A model generated the notes under the pieces. That model made no database searches. It worked only from the letters and a program-made list of their open reading frames with translations, and was not told where the DNA came from. Below, in pieces: positions 43,787-58,497 of a stretch of 64,000 nucleotides of DNA. Every line of letters begins with the position of its first letter. Position 1 is the stretch's first letter. The position numbers were made by a program, and so were the translations under genes. The DNA is from Symbiodinium natans (Eukaryota; Sar; Dinophyceae; Suessiales; Symbiodiniaceae), in contig CAJNDS010002177.1 in NCBI GenBank assembly GCA_905221605.1, positions 124,001-188,000 of the forward strand. The letters are read 5' to 3'.

Positions 43787-44515
43787 CTACGTCTTGACAC
43801 GTTTTGGTTCATGTACGATTCCAGCCAGGATGTGTTTCACTTCCTTTTTGAGATTTCGGCAAGCCCAGTAGGGTCCAGCAGAGCTTTCAGAGACCGGCAC
43901 TTCCAACAACCTCTAAATGCCGAAGAGCAAACACAAACTACAAAATGCTAGATCCTAAATATGACTGCACAGCCTCCTTAGACACCTTTCCGCCCTTGGT
44001 TGGGGATTCGGGTTCAGGGGTTCGTCCCGATGTATCTCCGCTACAAAGGCCAGGAGTTCAGGGCTTAGGTAACTTAGGGCTTCGGATTGGGGGCCCTTAG
44101 ACGTTGAACCTGCTAAACCCCCAGACCCCTTACACCAAACCCCCTGAACCCAAAACCCTCTGACGCTGAAGCCTATGAACGCGATTCCCCTGTCCCAGGC
44201 GTAGTGCGGAGAATTTCCGCCATGCCTCTCCGTGGGGCATGTGCCTGGCCTGCCTGGGATATATACGTATACATATATATATATATGTATATGTATATGT
44301 ATGTGTATATATATATAGTATCGGCACATATTTTTGACACTTGCTCCCGAAAGCTTGTCTGCACCATCTACTCCGCACCACTTACTCTGTCGCTTGCTGC
44401 GGCTCTGCTGGCAAAAGCCTTGTGCGCCTTAAGTACTTGGCCTTTGTTTCGGATGCAAAGTCATGTTGGCCCGAACCCTGCTCCGGCCCATTCCGACCCC
44501 CAAAGCCCAGAACCC
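43787..44515. other. No gene; (TATATG)n at 44.26-44.32 kb
   Basis: Unique sequence plus an AT/TATG microsatellite at 44,260-44,320. No coding support. Confidence 0.5.
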
Positions 44516-44582
44516 CAAGCCCTAAACCCTAAACCCTAAACCCTAAACCCTCAACCCTAAACCCTAAACCCTAAACCCTATG
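44516..44582 (-). repeat. Interstitial telomeric array (CCCTAAA)n
   Basis: Nine units with one CCCTCAA variant. Confidence 0.95.
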
Positions 44583-45490
44583 TCTCAGGCTCTGGGCAGT
44601 GTCACAGGCATCGCCCATCCGACGCATTCGTGTCGACAAGCAGCTTGCCCATGTGGGTCCCAAAACAGGGTCCCCTCAACATGCTCCAAAATAGTATAAG
44701 CCCTTTTTACCGGAAGCCCCCAAGCGGATAGGCCTACTTTCGGAAACCCCCATGCGGACGCCGTTGAAGGTTCAGGGGCAGCTTTGTGGTCATGAGCTTG
44801 CCCTAAGGTCCTGAACCTCTAAACTCCCCTAGAGCCCGTCTTGTCTTCATCGGCCTCTCCTCTCAAGCCTGCCCTTGTGGGAACCTGTATTTTATGGGAC
44901 TCTCAGGACCTCGCAAAGTCAAACCCTAGCGTCTTGGGTTCTGAATGTCATGGAGGGGCCTAACATTTACCAATGCAGTCCCGAATTTACAGCCAAGAAC
45001 AGCTACCCGAAATACGGAGTCTAGTTCAATAGGCCTGAAGCTGTCAACCCTTGAAGCCCTATCCTACCTTATTATATGCCTGCCCTACAGTTCCCATGAA
45101 CCCTAAATCCGATTCCATGCTCCCTCCAGGGACCTGGAGCTCTCCAGGAAGGGTGCCTGGGCCAGTGGAGGTGTCCCGTCGCGCAGTTTTCCGGGGGGGG
45201 GGGGTTTCGGGTTGTAGGTTGAGGGTTTAAGGTGTATATGGTTTAGGGTCAAACCCAAACCCGACAGGTGCTAAGTGCAAACCTAAATACCCTAAACCTG
45301 AAACCAGAACTAGGGTTAGGGTTATTGCAGGTGCCTTCGAGAAGCCCTTGAACAAAACCCACGTGAGGGGGGGGGGGAGGCTCCAGAGTTCGCAGGTTGG
45401 GCATCCGAGCTTGAAAAGGGGGGGAAGGTTTCGCTTGCTGCTGGTTTTGCCATCATTAGCACCACAGCAACTACAATTACTGCTACCACT
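44583..45490. other. No gene seen
   Basis: Unique and degenerate telomeric sequence; G-runs at 45,191-45,204 and 45,367-45,378. Confidence 0.5.
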
Positions 45491-45494
45491 AGAA

Positions 45495-46870
<1,376 letters not shown>

Positions 46871-49450
46871 CTACTGCTGTTATTATCGTAAGATTATGGC
46901 TGCTTGTGTTGCTTTTGCTGCTATTGTTGCTACTATGAATCTTCAGGTTTTGGTTCATCTGTTTCTTAGCGCAGGCTACATGGCCGACATCCAGGTGGGC
47001 TTTGCTGCAGGTTTAGGCTTTTTACCCCCTTGAGTGTTTGCCAGCGATGACCTGTCTTTGCGACTTCGGGCGAACTGTTTTTCCGGATTCGGTGGCTCGA
47101 AATGTCAGCAGATCTGATGGAATGCCGTGTGCGATGGGCCCCCCGAAGCCCTGCGCTCCAAATCGTACGCAGTCGCTTTCGAAGCAGCGCAGGCAAGACC
47201 CTAAACCCTGTGACCTCAGGTGGGCGGCATGACGAAGATGGGTGGTCAGCAGCTTGTTGGATTGAGCGCGTCTTGAACGTGAAGCCTCCCCTACTCCGCA
47301 GCCCCGCCCTCTATATAATGTCAAATCCACCCCACAAAGACACTCAACCCTAAACCCCCCTTTTGGGGAGGCATGACAGCCCAAAGGCAACAAACCCTAC
47401 ATAGAATCTGAAGCCGACTCTACGCGAAACCGGAGTCACGGGTAATTTATAGGGTTACGGGAGATTTCTGGGTTCAGGATTTCGGGGTTTTGGGGTTTAG
47501 GATGTTCTTTCTTTTTTGATTCTCGCTTCTCGCTGCCGCCTCTTGCTCGATCCTCACTCTGCTGAGTCGCTCCTGAGTCGCTGTTGAATGATCGCGAGAC
47601 CAGGCAGCAGTGGATGATCCGAAATTCCAACATCTCCACGCCGGATGCTGCCGATTTGGGTGGGCAATGGAACCTGGTCCTGGTCGGGTGCACAGGCATC
47701 TTGGTGGCCTCCACTGCCAACCTTTGTGCTTTGAGGGAGTTTTGGGGTTTAAGGACCTACAGGGCTTAGAGGTCTTGGGTTTGAGATTCTGGGGTTCTAG
47801 CTTTTTTTGGGTAGGGTCTTCGAGACCCAGGGATTTCGGGTTTCTGAGGCTTTCAGCTGTTGGCGTCCTACCTACAGCGGTTGAGCCCCGTGCTCCTCGC
47901 CCTGCATTTCGTGTTAAGCCTAAGCAGCCCAGACCGTCGAAACCCCAAACCTAAACTGTAAACCTAAACCCTAAACACTTAGCACCCTAAATCCTAAATC
48001 CTGAATCCTAAATCCTAAATCCTGAATCCTAAATCCTAAATCCTAAATCCTAATCCCCCAGCTGCGCCCCTCCCACCCCCCACCACCCGATCGAGGCGGC
48101 CCCCGCGAGACCCTGCCCGCCGATGGTTCGAAGATCGCGCTGACGAATGTGCTTCCGAATGCGCTTGGCTTTGGCTTGCTTTCCCAAGTTAAAGGGGGTG
48201 TAGGGTTTTCTGTTGCAAACGGGCTTTCTTAGGGGCACCCTTTTTGGCGGCGCAGACGTTTTGAGAATGCGCAAGATACCAACTTTATCAACTGGCAGAA
48301 AAGCACCAAGACCGGATGCCTTCCGTTCAAAACATTTCAAGGCTGTTCTGGGAGTCTGCTCACTCTGCTGATCCTGCCGTCCGTTCACGGAACACACCAC
48401 TTGAACTCTTAAAACCTTATCCCTAAACCGCAAAAAGCAGTGAGCTGCCAGTTGCGGGAAGCGTCGTTAGCCTAAGTTGCTTCTGGCGTGAGTCTGGCCA
48501 GAGCTTGAAATGGTCATGGCACTGCCGAGACTTCTTGACCAGTGAAATACAGATTAAGAACGAAGACGAGTCGCAAGTAAACACAACAATCGATCATAGG
48601 TAACAATAGCAGCCAATACCCAACAACAAGTAACATCCAGCCACTAATAACGAACAACTGGCAACCAATATGAGTAGTTGTTTGATCATGGCCATTCATA
48701 CGTTGCAAGTGCAACAATCGTCCAGGTTGCATTGACCCCGGTTGTGGCCGAGAAGCCCTATATCACCATTGCCACTTTGTCTGCACGACTAGCTTTTTTG
48801 CTCAGTTGCCCGTTTGGTAGAACCCTGCCACAACAACCCCAAACTCGAATCCCCAACCGCCTAAACCCCAAAACACCAAGGCCCGCAAGCCCTACAAGTA
48901 ACTCCATCCCCTCAAAAACCCCTCAAAGCCTCTCAAAACCCCCCCAAAATCCCCCAAGGAGCCCAAACAACCTACTTGCCCCCAAGCCCCAGGACGCGCT
49001 CGGCCGCTACTCCCTGCAGGTTCCCAAGCCGAAATTCCGCAACGTGGCGAGTTTAGGGATCAACGGCTTGAGAACTGGTTTTAAGGGCTTTGGAGGTTTC
49101 AAAGGGCTTCAAGGGCTCTAAGGGCCTTAAAGGGTTTTAAAGGCTTGCAAGAGTGGCCTTAAGAGGTTGAGGGGTTCAAAGGGTTGAACGGGCCTAGGGG
49201 GGATTTGAGATGTGTAGAGGGCTCGGGCTCAAGCGGTTTCGGGCTTGAAAGCTTCTTGTTTTTGGAGGGTTCGAGGAAGTTCGAGGTCTGGGAGGGGTGT
49301 AAAGGGTGTGTTTAGAGGGTTCCAAGGGTTTAGGTGTTTAGGGGTTGAAGGGTTGAGGGGGGTTGAATAGATTTTGTAGGGCTTTAAGGGGCTTAAGTTC
49401 AGCGGTTAGGTTCCGGGGAGGCAAGAGCTACATCTGGGGGATTTGGGGAC
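46871..49450. other. No supported gene; AATCCTA variant repeats at 47.98-48.06 kb
   Basis: Unique sequence with a (CCTAAAT/CCTGAAT)n array at 47,983-48,055. A CAACAAC/ATAACA-rich stretch lies at 48.58-48.68 kb and AAGGGCTT-type words at 49.08-49.4 kb. Confidence 0.5.
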
Positions 49451-49454
49451 TCTC

Positions 49455-49576
49455 TGTCTGTGTGCGTGTGCGTGTGCGTGTGCGTGTGCGTGTGCGTGTG
49501 CGTGTGCGTGTGGGTGTGGGTGTGTGGGTGTGTGGGTGTGTGGGTGTGTGGGTGTGTGTGTGTGTGTGTGTGTGTT
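49455..49576. repeat. (GTGTGC)n / (GTGTGG)n / (GT)n compound microsatellite
   Basis: GTGTGC units, then GTGTGGGT units, then (GT)n. Confidence 0.95.
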
Positions 49577-49742
49577 TAGGCTAGAGTGCGTTTTGGAATG
49601 GCATGGCTTGAGCTCATACGCGGAACTGGGGCTTGGCATACAGTACGGGTGGGATTGTTCAGGATTGCGGGTTGTCGGGGGTCCAGGGAATGGGCGAGTG
49701 TGTCATGACAGAGCTCGCAAGTTTTGAAGGTCTGTGTGACGT

Positions 49743-49749
49743 TCCCCCC

Positions 49750-49780
<31 letters not shown>

Positions 49781-49788
49781 AAAAAAAC
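49743..49788. repeat. C-run followed directly by A-run
   Basis: About 28 C followed by about 18 A without interruption. Confidence 0.95.
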
Positions 49789-52700
49789 CTCATGCCAGTC
49801 ATTGCAAAAGCAAGCCTTGGACCACAACTTGAGCTCCAAAGCACTGGCTTTAACCAGGCTAACTCTACAGTACTGCAGGCCATGACTTAGGGCTTAGATC
49901 GGGCTCAGGCTCTGTGGGACCAGCGGTGGAAGCGACCACATCGGTTCCTTTCGAGCAGGCGCCTTCCGCCAAGCCCCCAAACTTCAAAACCCTAACCCCT
50001 ACAGCCCAGTGCTGGTAGCTGAGGCTTGCAGGGCACTCTATCAGCATGAGAGACCTCGACAAAGACTCAGTTGCTGGACAAGTTGTCATAGTATCGGTAT
50101 GTAGATATGATGATGCACACATGCTGTAAGTAGTACGTTGTCCGAACCCTAAACCCTAAACCCACCAACAAACCCAAGTTCCAGGTCTTCGTAGCTCGGT
50201 GACTCTGACGCAGGAAGCAGTGGGTTCAGTCGAGGTACAAGGGCCACAAGGGGGTTTAGGGTTTAGAGTCTAGTGCTGTGAAAAGATGCAGCTTTCAGAA
50301 ATCCTCGAACCCCTTACAAGGGATGCCCTGAGCCCTTAGCCCTGACTAATTGCTAAAAACATTCAATAGCCGCAAGGGGTTCAACAAGATATGATATCTT
50401 AGTGTAATATATAGTAGTGTGTAAGGCAGTAGAGGCAGCGGGACTCCCTGAATCCGCATGGGAAAGAAGCCCGAAGCGCCTGCGTTCCGTCCCAAGGGCC
50501 GAAGACACCAGCTCGGCAATCCAGGCGAAGCTGAACACTGGGCTCCATGTGCTACTCTCACCTGGACCCTTGTCGAGGGTGTTCGGGGAATGCAAAACCC
50601 TAAGCTGTCCAAGCCCTAACCCTCAGCCCTACAGGGTTTCAGGACGCAAGGCTCAGGCCTTTTGGCTTCAGGTTCTAGGAGTTCTAGGAGACGAACGAAT
50701 CTACTTAAAGCTTGCTTTGGGGCGGGGCGGAGGAAGCTGGTGGTTGAAACAGATTGGGATGCTTTTGGCAGATCTCGGCTACAGGAGCTCTGTCTCCCAC
50801 ACAAGCTTGGGAAGGCTACGGCTTCTTGGGTGAGGGGCTCCACCCTAAACCCTTAACCCTTAACCCTCAACCCTCATACCCTAAGCCCTAAAACCCCTGA
50901 AGCCAATTTTTCTTGGGATGCCAAAGTTCTTGTTCCAATCAACCTTCCTTCTCATGGCCCGCACCAATGGATGTTCCAGAATGTGCCGAGACGCAGTCGG
51001 ATGTACGGATATACCGGCATGCTGCCAGAACCCTCTTAAAGCTGAGATAGCGACTCTGACCCACAGATGATGAAACCCTCCTGGAAGCCTCAGAGCTTCC
51101 GCTGCTCTACTCATAAAATGAAGGAATCTACCACCTCAGCGCTCCCCTCACCCTCTCCTTCAAGGACCAGGCCGGGTTAGTTTCGTATGAGATGATGCCA
51201 CCGCACCATGTCAGTCTCCTTCGGCATGCCAGAGTGTCGAGGGCTGCGCCAGGTTCGAAGCTTCAGCAGCACAAAAGAGTGGCCAAGATTTATCTCATTG
51301 TTCCACCTCCAACACCTGACTTGAGTCCAGGCATCCAGAGCCCTCTCCCTCCAATGCTCAAGCTGCTTCATGTTGCAACCCTGAACCCAACATCCCTTCA
51401 ACTCATCTGCTTCTACACTACCAGCAGCCCCTTGCAGCTCCTTGCAAAGAAGCTGCGATGCAGGTGCTCTTGGGAATTGGCATGGCGACGCTGGTCGCTC
51501 CCAACGATGGCACCTCTGCTTGGTAAGAGGTGCTGCCCAACGAACATGCTGTTTGTGAGGTAACCCTAAACCTTAAAGGCCCAAAACCCTAAGCTTGTTG
51601 TGTGAGGTTGTGTGTTGGGAGCCCGCAGCTGCAGAGTCTTTCTGTATCCCGTGTCAATGAGCGCAGCTCGCGGTTGCACACTGCAAGACTCTCCGGAGAA
51701 CCTTCAACTCGGCAGCGTCAAGATTGTTGCCCCAGACATTGTGTATGATATAAAAAAGTACACAGAATATGTATATATATATATATGGCATATGTATATA
51801 TACATACACATACACACATATATGCAGTGTATTCGCATGTTTTGTACTTTGCATTTTACATGTATATGTCAGGCTACTCAGTATACCTAGATATTTTTGG
51901 CGAGCTTTGATACTGGCGAGAGGGCATCATTTTACCACTGCCTTGGACGGAAATAGGCTTTGCTTGGACTAGGATGCCCAGAAGTTCCGTCATTCTTCTT
52001 TTTGGGCTATAGGTTCATATAGGTTCCCTCTAAGCACCATTGACATAGAAAGGTACATAGTCCGTTTCTTTTTTCTTCCCAAACGGGCACTGGGGACCGA
52101 GCTTCATAATGGATGACCCTAGGCAGCCCCTGCGTTTTCGTGGAGTCCGCTGCAACGGGCGCACGCGTTGCGGGGATCGTGCTGCAGGCACTTGGTATAT
52201 TCAGGGCTCCGGATTCGAGGGGTTTGAGGGCCTTCTGTGGATTACGGTTTGTGGTGCAGGATTTAGTGGGAAAAGTGGTCCATGTATCTTTCTTGGCGCA
52301 CAGGCTCTTGCTCAGTTCAAAGTAGGGGATACTGTAGGGTTGATGCAAGTTTTGGTCATCTGGCGCCCTGCAGCCCATCGAGGTTCACAGACAGGCTCTG
52401 AGATGAAATAAATGAAGGACGGAAGGTGGTAAACATTGGGGGTGGTTCGGAACTACGGTCTTGTATTTATTATTATTTCTATTGTTTTTTTGGGGGGGGG
52501 TCCATGCAAGAGTACTCCTTATTTTGGGTAATTCCCCCCCAGAAGGGCAAAATGAGCTAACCCCCCCCCCCCCCCCCCCCCCGTTTGTCAATGTGATCAT
52601 GGGCACAGGCCGCTTTCTCCTTCCACTCTCAGTCGGCGCTGCTTGGGCAGTTGAAAGTTTTGTTAGGGAGCCATGACTGGGGTAGCACTTGCGGAGAACC

Positions 52701-52890
52701 CCAGAACCCTTAAACTCGGTAAGCCCTCAGCCTGGAGACGCTTCGGAAGGAGTATGGCCAGCTCTGCGAAATGTGGTCCCTTTTGGGGCAGCGCGACGTT
52801 TGCCCGGTGCACCCCAGAAAATCTCGAGTCGAAGGAACCTATACCATATGGCTGAGAGCTTGCACACACAATCTGCAGAAGAGCCGAGGT
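49789..52890. other. No supported gene; poly-C at 52.56-52.58 kb
   Basis: Mostly unique sequence with isolated CCCTAAACC words and an AT microsatellite at 51.77-51.82 kb. A C22 run lies at 52,560-52,582. Several frames of 100-138 codons overlap on both strands without motifs. Confidence 0.45.
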
Positions 52891-52891
52891 C

Positions 52892-52985
52892 GGGGTTTAG
52901 GGTTTAGGGTTTAGGGTTTAGGGTTTAGGGTTTAGGGTTTAGGGTTCAGGGTTCAGGGTTCAGGGTTTATAGGGTTTAGGGTCTT
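52892..52985 (+). repeat. Interstitial telomeric array (TTTAGGG)8 plus TTCAGGG variants
   Basis: Eight perfect units, three TTCAGGG units, then a broken end. Confidence 0.95.
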
Positions 52986-53100
52986 CGGATCCTGTGGCAT
53001 GACGTGGAGCTCCGAGGCAGCTGAAGAGGCCGCAGAGCAGCCTCCTGGAGTGGGGCCGCCCTGGCGAGACCTCGGGTGATCCTGGGAACCCAGGCTAGCA

Positions 53101-53162
53101 TGGGGGGGGGGGGGGGGGCGGGTTCATTAGGGTTTAAGGAAGGCGCTGTAGGGGGGGGGGGG
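53101..53162. repeat. Two G-runs
   Basis: An almost pure G-run at 53,103-53,120 and a second at 53,151-53,162. Confidence 0.9.
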
Positions 53163-53370
53163 TCCCAGGCTCTTTTTTCTTGAAGCTGACGGTTCTGTTT
53201 GGGGTCTTAGGCCCTAGACCCCATAATTGTAAAACCCCCAAGGCCAGACCCCAAACCCCTCATGGGACAGATTAGGAACGTGGGTCAAGGCAGCATCCGA
53301 AATTTCAACAAGTTGGCTTCAGGTTTTGAGGGTTTGGCGTTTTGTGTTTTTGTTTTGTTCGCTCACGCTC

Positions 53371-53556
53371 TCTCCCTCTCTCTGTCTCTCTTCCTCTCGC
53401 TCTCTCTCTCTCTCTCTCTCCCTCTCTCTCGCTCTTTCTACGAACTCCCTACACTATACACCCAGAAAACCCTAAACCCACACTCTCTCTCGCTCTTTCT
53501 ACGAACTCCCTATACTATACACCCAGAAAACCCTAAACCCACAAAGCCCTTTGGCA
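53371..53556. repeat. (CT)n followed by a 60-bp tandem duplication
   Basis: A (CT)n tract at 53,371-53,432, then two near-identical copies of CGCTCTTTCTACGAACTCCC...CCAGAAAACCCTAAACCCAC. Confidence 0.85.
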
Positions 53557-53625
53557 GGTGTCCTTTCCGACGTTTTCGCCCGCGTTGGAGGGCCGGACAC
53601 GGACCGCTCGATAGGCTCCCTGGAT

Positions 53626-53661
53626 GAGGGTTTAGGGTTTAGGGTTTAGGGTTTAGGGTTT
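53626..53661 (+). repeat. Interstitial telomeric array (TTTAGGG)5
   Basis: Five perfect units. Confidence 0.95.
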
Positions 53662-55804
53662 CTACATGAGGGCCCAAGCCAGAACCCCAAACCCGTAGCG
53701 CTCCTCTCTCCTCCCGCTGCGATGTGTGGAGGCTTTGGGCCTTTGAGATTTCAGTTTGGTTTCCTGGGTCGGGATCGCTCGGGGTTTAGGTTGGAGGAGA
53801 CCCGGCAAGACTATACTAGGGCTAAGTGGCATCATGCAGCAGGATACGCTGATACGCTGGCTCCTTCAGCTTGGACTTTCATTGTTCTGGGTCCATTTTG
53901 CCACGGTACCAGAGCTCAACAGGATGTACGACATCCGAGATCCCTAAGTCATGCGCGAGTCACCCACGTTCCGTGCTTCGTCCGTGGCAGTACCCACCAC
54001 CATGAGGTACAGATGTCGCTGTTCACATCCACTCGAACCATGCTGCCTGCCAGCACTATTATTGCATGCAGATGTGCCAGGGCACCTCGATTCCAAGAAA
54101 GTGCAGCGGTTTTGCTTTTTCAGTCCTCCGAGCGCACTCTGACTTGTATTCTGGAATGATGTTTAAATTTAGTGTTGGCTTGCACGTCGGGGGCCAAAAT
54201 CCAAACACATACGGGCTTTCGCGTCCTTTTGAAGCAAGCAGTAGACACCGGCCAGTTAAGTGAGTATCTGACGGATTCAGGAAACGTATCTGGCCCTTGG
54301 TGACTGGACTGATCTGAAAAAACCGTAGCTCACCCTAGACCATCATCATGTCTATGACCCGAACAGCTTCAACAAGACTTCTCCTTGCAGCTAAGGCTTT
54401 TCAGAAATGGGACTTTACGAACCTAGGGGAACCCCCAGTATAGACCCCCAAGTTGTAAGATTCCCTTATCGACCCCAATAAGGTGCCCCCTAATTTCGCA
54501 AGCCCCCCAAGTAGACGTTTTGGGGTCCTGCCTGGAAGCCATGGCGCCCGTCGGCGGCGCGCAGCAGCCCTGGCCCCCGTGCAGCATCTAGGGTGCTAGG
54601 ACTCGATATGATTTAGGGTTTCAGGATTGTGGGGTTTAGGGTTATTAGGATTGCAGGGGATAGGTTTCAGGGTTTCGGGGCTGTAGGGCATACAGGGCTT
54701 CGGAAAGTTCTGGCGCCGTTTGACATGATTGAGAGAACTGATCACGTGGGGCTTCCGGGTTGCGGGGGGGTTACGTTCGGGCTCCAGGGTTTGGGGGGTT
54801 TAGGGCTCCAGAATTTTGGGTTGCAGCAGGGTTTAGGCCTTAGGAGGTTGGGGTGGTTCGGGGTTTTAGGGCTTAGGGGGGCTTTAGGGTGTTTCTTAGC
54901 ATTTCGTGAATTTAAATTCAAGCTTTGGGGGAGGCCAGTCACCCTCTCAACTGATCCGAGGAGGTGGCGTGAAGAGTCCCCTTTTACTATGCAATGTTTC
55001 GCCTGAATGCTTGGGGGGTTAGGGTAGCTGCGTATGAACTCATGGGAACAAGTTCGCTGAAGTCACTCTTACAGAATGCATTCCGAACAAGCACCCTGTA
55101 GACTCCCCCCCCATACGGTACCCTTTTGTGAACCAGCGACGGGCTTCCGAGAAGAATTGCGCTTCTGCAGAGAAGCGGACATAAGATGTTTAAGTACAAC
55201 ATGGTACTATATTGTATGGTATAACATGTTGCTACATAACAGCATTTCGCTGGAGAGTACCGTAGTAATGACAATAACTATAGAAGTCGAATCATGGAGC
55301 TGAAATGTGATGATTATTCGTTCTTTGTCGACAACCAAGAGAATTCCACTGGGTGCACATCACTGAGGATGAACTGAAGTACAAACCTTGAGCCCTAGAC
55401 GTTGGCCCATAAAACTTAAACCCGAGTTTCAGGGCAGTGGGCTCACTGGGTACTTCCAGCTGTGATTCCGAGCAAAGACGATGCCCTCACCCAACCTTTG
55501 CAGGCTCAGCAGGTTAGGGTTCAGGGTTTACGGACGTGGTTGAATATCCCTTGTTGCTCATTTTTTCACCCCGTGGTCATACTCCTTTTTTGGGGAGCGC
55601 AGCAAGGTACAGTCTAGTGTGGGTCGGCCTTGAAAGATAGGGCTGCGGGTTTGGGACCTTGTACTGCATAGGGCCCAACTACAAAAGATAACCGTCCCAG
55701 TGCTTCTCAAGGTGTTGGGCGACTGAATCGGCATAGGATCACAATGAGGGTGTCGAGCTTCCGATTTTCGAGGGCTCTGAGGAGCTCAAGGATTTTCTGG
55801 CTTC
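53662..55804. other. No supported gene
   Basis: The longest frame (145 codons, plus strand, from 53,722) has no motif and odd composition. The rest is unique or degenerate telomeric (54.6-54.9 kb). Confidence 0.45.
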
Positions 55805-55805
55805 G

Positions 55806-55862
55806 ACCCTAAACCCTAAACCGTAAACCCTAAACCCTAAACCCTAAACCCTAAACCCTAAT
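55806..55862 (-). repeat. Interstitial telomeric array (CCCTAAA)8
   Basis: Eight units, one variant. Confidence 0.95.
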
Positions 55863-56960
55863 GTAGGATTCCAGCCTGGGTGGCCAGTGGGAAGCCCGGT
55901 GGGCAACTTCGCCAGCGGTTTAAGCTTCATTTCAAAGAAGCCCAACCTCTTGCTTGCGACTATCTACTATAGCCTGGTCTAGCGACAAAATCCGGTCGTT
56001 TGCTTTTTCTTTGGCGGCTATAGGTCGGACATGCGAGTAGGGGTTTTTGCTAGTGGCTAGCGCCCTTCCATGAGAATATACTATTAACCTTGCAGGGCAG
56101 CCGTTGGCTCCACATGACCCTAGCAGCGGAAACCCGAACCCCGAAGCAGGGCATCCGAGGAGTCTATCCCGAAGGCCAGGTTTTACATGCTTTGGGGTCG
56201 CAGCGCGCTGACCTTTAGGATGCGGCACATGGTTTTTGGGCTTCTCGCGCAAGCTCTCTGTGCAGACGCTGGCGAGTTGCAGTCATGGCGTTGGGCAGAG
56301 ACTTTGCCCTTGTTCGGGGCTCATGTCGATTGATTCGAGACGCCTGCAATATATGCCGGCACGCCTCGATGCCGAATAGCTGAATGAGTATACTATACCT
56401 TGATAGGGACAGCGGACCAGAGCCTCCAGCCTTGCTGGTTCTTAAAGGGAACTACGGATGTCGGGTCCCTATTTGAGATATGTTGGCGGTATAAGTAGGA
56501 ACAGCTCTTTACTTCCCGCACACCTCAGAGACTTGCTGAAGCAAGAACAGAACCCCCCCCCCCCCTAGAGCCTAAGTTCGTTTGCACAGGCGACGCTCCT
56601 TCAGACTTCAAAAGTCCGACCTCCTGCTTTGCATGGAGTCTGCTCGGGTTAGGGTTGAGGGTGTAGGTTGGAGTTGAGGGTTGAGGGATGTGGATGTGAT
56701 GTAGGGTTAGAGGATGCGCCGGCGGTCTTTGACGCCTGTAATGGCCAGTCTATGTGGGGGCTTGGATCTACGTAGCCAAGAAAGTCCCAAAGCTCTACTA
56801 GGAGCCCCTACCTCCAGCAAAATCGCCATCTGAAACCATAGTCACCCAGACCCAGCACTCTACAGTACACTCCAGCCGGCAAGCCTTTTGGCCGCACACC
56901 CGAAACCCAGCTAAACCCATCCAACCCATCTAACCCGTCTAGCCCTGTCTAGCCACTAAA
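55863..56960. other. No gene seen
   Basis: Unique sequence; C-run at 56,553-56,565. Confidence 0.5.
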
Positions 56961-57130
56961 ACCCTAAGCCCCTAAACCCTAAACCCTAAACCCTAAACCC
57001 TAAACCCCTAAACCCCTAAACCCCTAAACCCCTAAACCCCTAAACCCCTAACCCCTAAACCCTAAACCCTAAACCCTAAACCCTAAACCCTAAACCCTAA
57101 ACCCTAAACCCTAAACCCTATACCCTTAAA
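56961..57130 (-). repeat. Interstitial telomeric array with alternating 7- and 8-bp units
   Basis: (CCCTAAA)n, then (CCCCTAAA)6 at about 57,003-57,050, then (CCCTAAA)10. The 8-bp block is homogenised inside the 7-bp array. Confidence 0.95.
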
Positions 57131-58495
57131 CCGAACGCAGCCATCCGGGCTTCTTAGGGGGACCAATCAGCTTCGGCCCTTCCTTGATCTCTTGCCCGGG
57201 CGACGCGACTCGCACGTTCAGGGCCTTCACCCTCAATCCTGAAGCCCTAAACCCCCTAAATCCCCCCAAATATAGGACGAGGTGCCCCCAAAGGTAGGAG
57301 GGCTTGAGGTAGCTTTTTGTGTCCCAGAGTTTCCTCGGACAAGGCTCGTGGCTTTGGGGGCCCGGAGTGCCAGAAAACCCAAAATATCCAGATTGTTAAA
57401 TCCGTAGATGCCCAGTTACCTTTTCAAGGAATGGGTTCCGTTATGCACCACGCAAAGAACGAGTTTTTCTTTTTTTTTCCTAGGGTTGCTGTGGGGCCGG
57501 GAACCATGACTTGCTGCTGAACACATGCCACTCATACATACAGGCAGTTTTGTGTATTCTTTCGGTGATTCAAGCTTGTAGAAGCAGGACGCGCAGCCGC
57601 TTGTGCCAAGTGTGCCTTCCCGAAGAAGCAGAGAAGCACATTCCTGCCCCCTGCGCCTCGCAACCGCCCGAGGCCTTGGAGCCATGTCGGTCTTAAGCGT
57701 AGGCCAGTTCTTCGTGGACTGCTGCGGCATCCAGATTAACAGACGCTGTGCCCAAAGAGTTTACAGGGGTCCTTGTTGCGGCTTGCTTCGGGAACTAACT
57801 GTATGAGGCGATGCGTTCTTATCCTATCAGAGGCGACGTGTGATTTTTTTCCTCTGTTTTGGGGCGACATCGAGGTGGGGATGGTTGAGGCTTGCGATTC
57901 ATCCTTCATACACCTCCGCCTGCAGCCACTCCTTGTCCAGAATTGGTCTTTCGATCCGCGTTGCCGTGCTCAGACCCGATTGTGAGCCCGTGTCCCAGGA
58001 GTCACCCTGGACCCCTCCCTGCCGGGCTGTTCGACTTTAAGGTAGAGTTTCTCACAGATAGCTGTTCTCACAGAGGGACACCCGAAAGCTTGGCAGTCGA
58101 ATATTGAGACCCTAAAGCTCCTGTGATTCTTACTGGTTCTGAGCAAGGAATCTGGGAATCAGGTACCCCGCATACACTCCCTCAAAGGTTGATACAAATG
58201 CTAGGTCTACAACAGGGTTTAGGGTGAATAGGGTGCCCACGCCACAAAGGTGATCCTAGGCCGACGATCAACCCCGATGGGAGCGTGACTCCGATCGCAT
58301 GGTGTTGTGGAGTCTTGCAGTTGAGTTCTAGGTTTCAGGACTCTAAAATTGGAAGGGGCTTGGGATGAAGGAATCAAGGTTGAGTGTATTTCGTTATAGA
58401 TTCCAACGCGTTATGTCAACCAGACAGGCTGGCGGCAACAGCTTAGAGTAGAGCGGCATTCGGCCATCGTACAGCGCTCATGTTGGTCATCGGAG
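57131..58495. other. No gene seen
   Basis: Unique sequence. Short overlapping frames at 57.4-58.1 kb have no motifs. Confidence 0.45.
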
Positions 58496-58497
58496 GC

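Noticed and set aside
50170-50240. tRNA-like TAGCTCGGTGAC...GGGTTCAGTC
   Set aside because: D-stem and T-stem do not pair and the acceptor arms do not match.
53722-54159. 145-codon plus frame
   Set aside because: No motif, no splice support and overlapping alternative frames; length is compatible with chance at this base composition.
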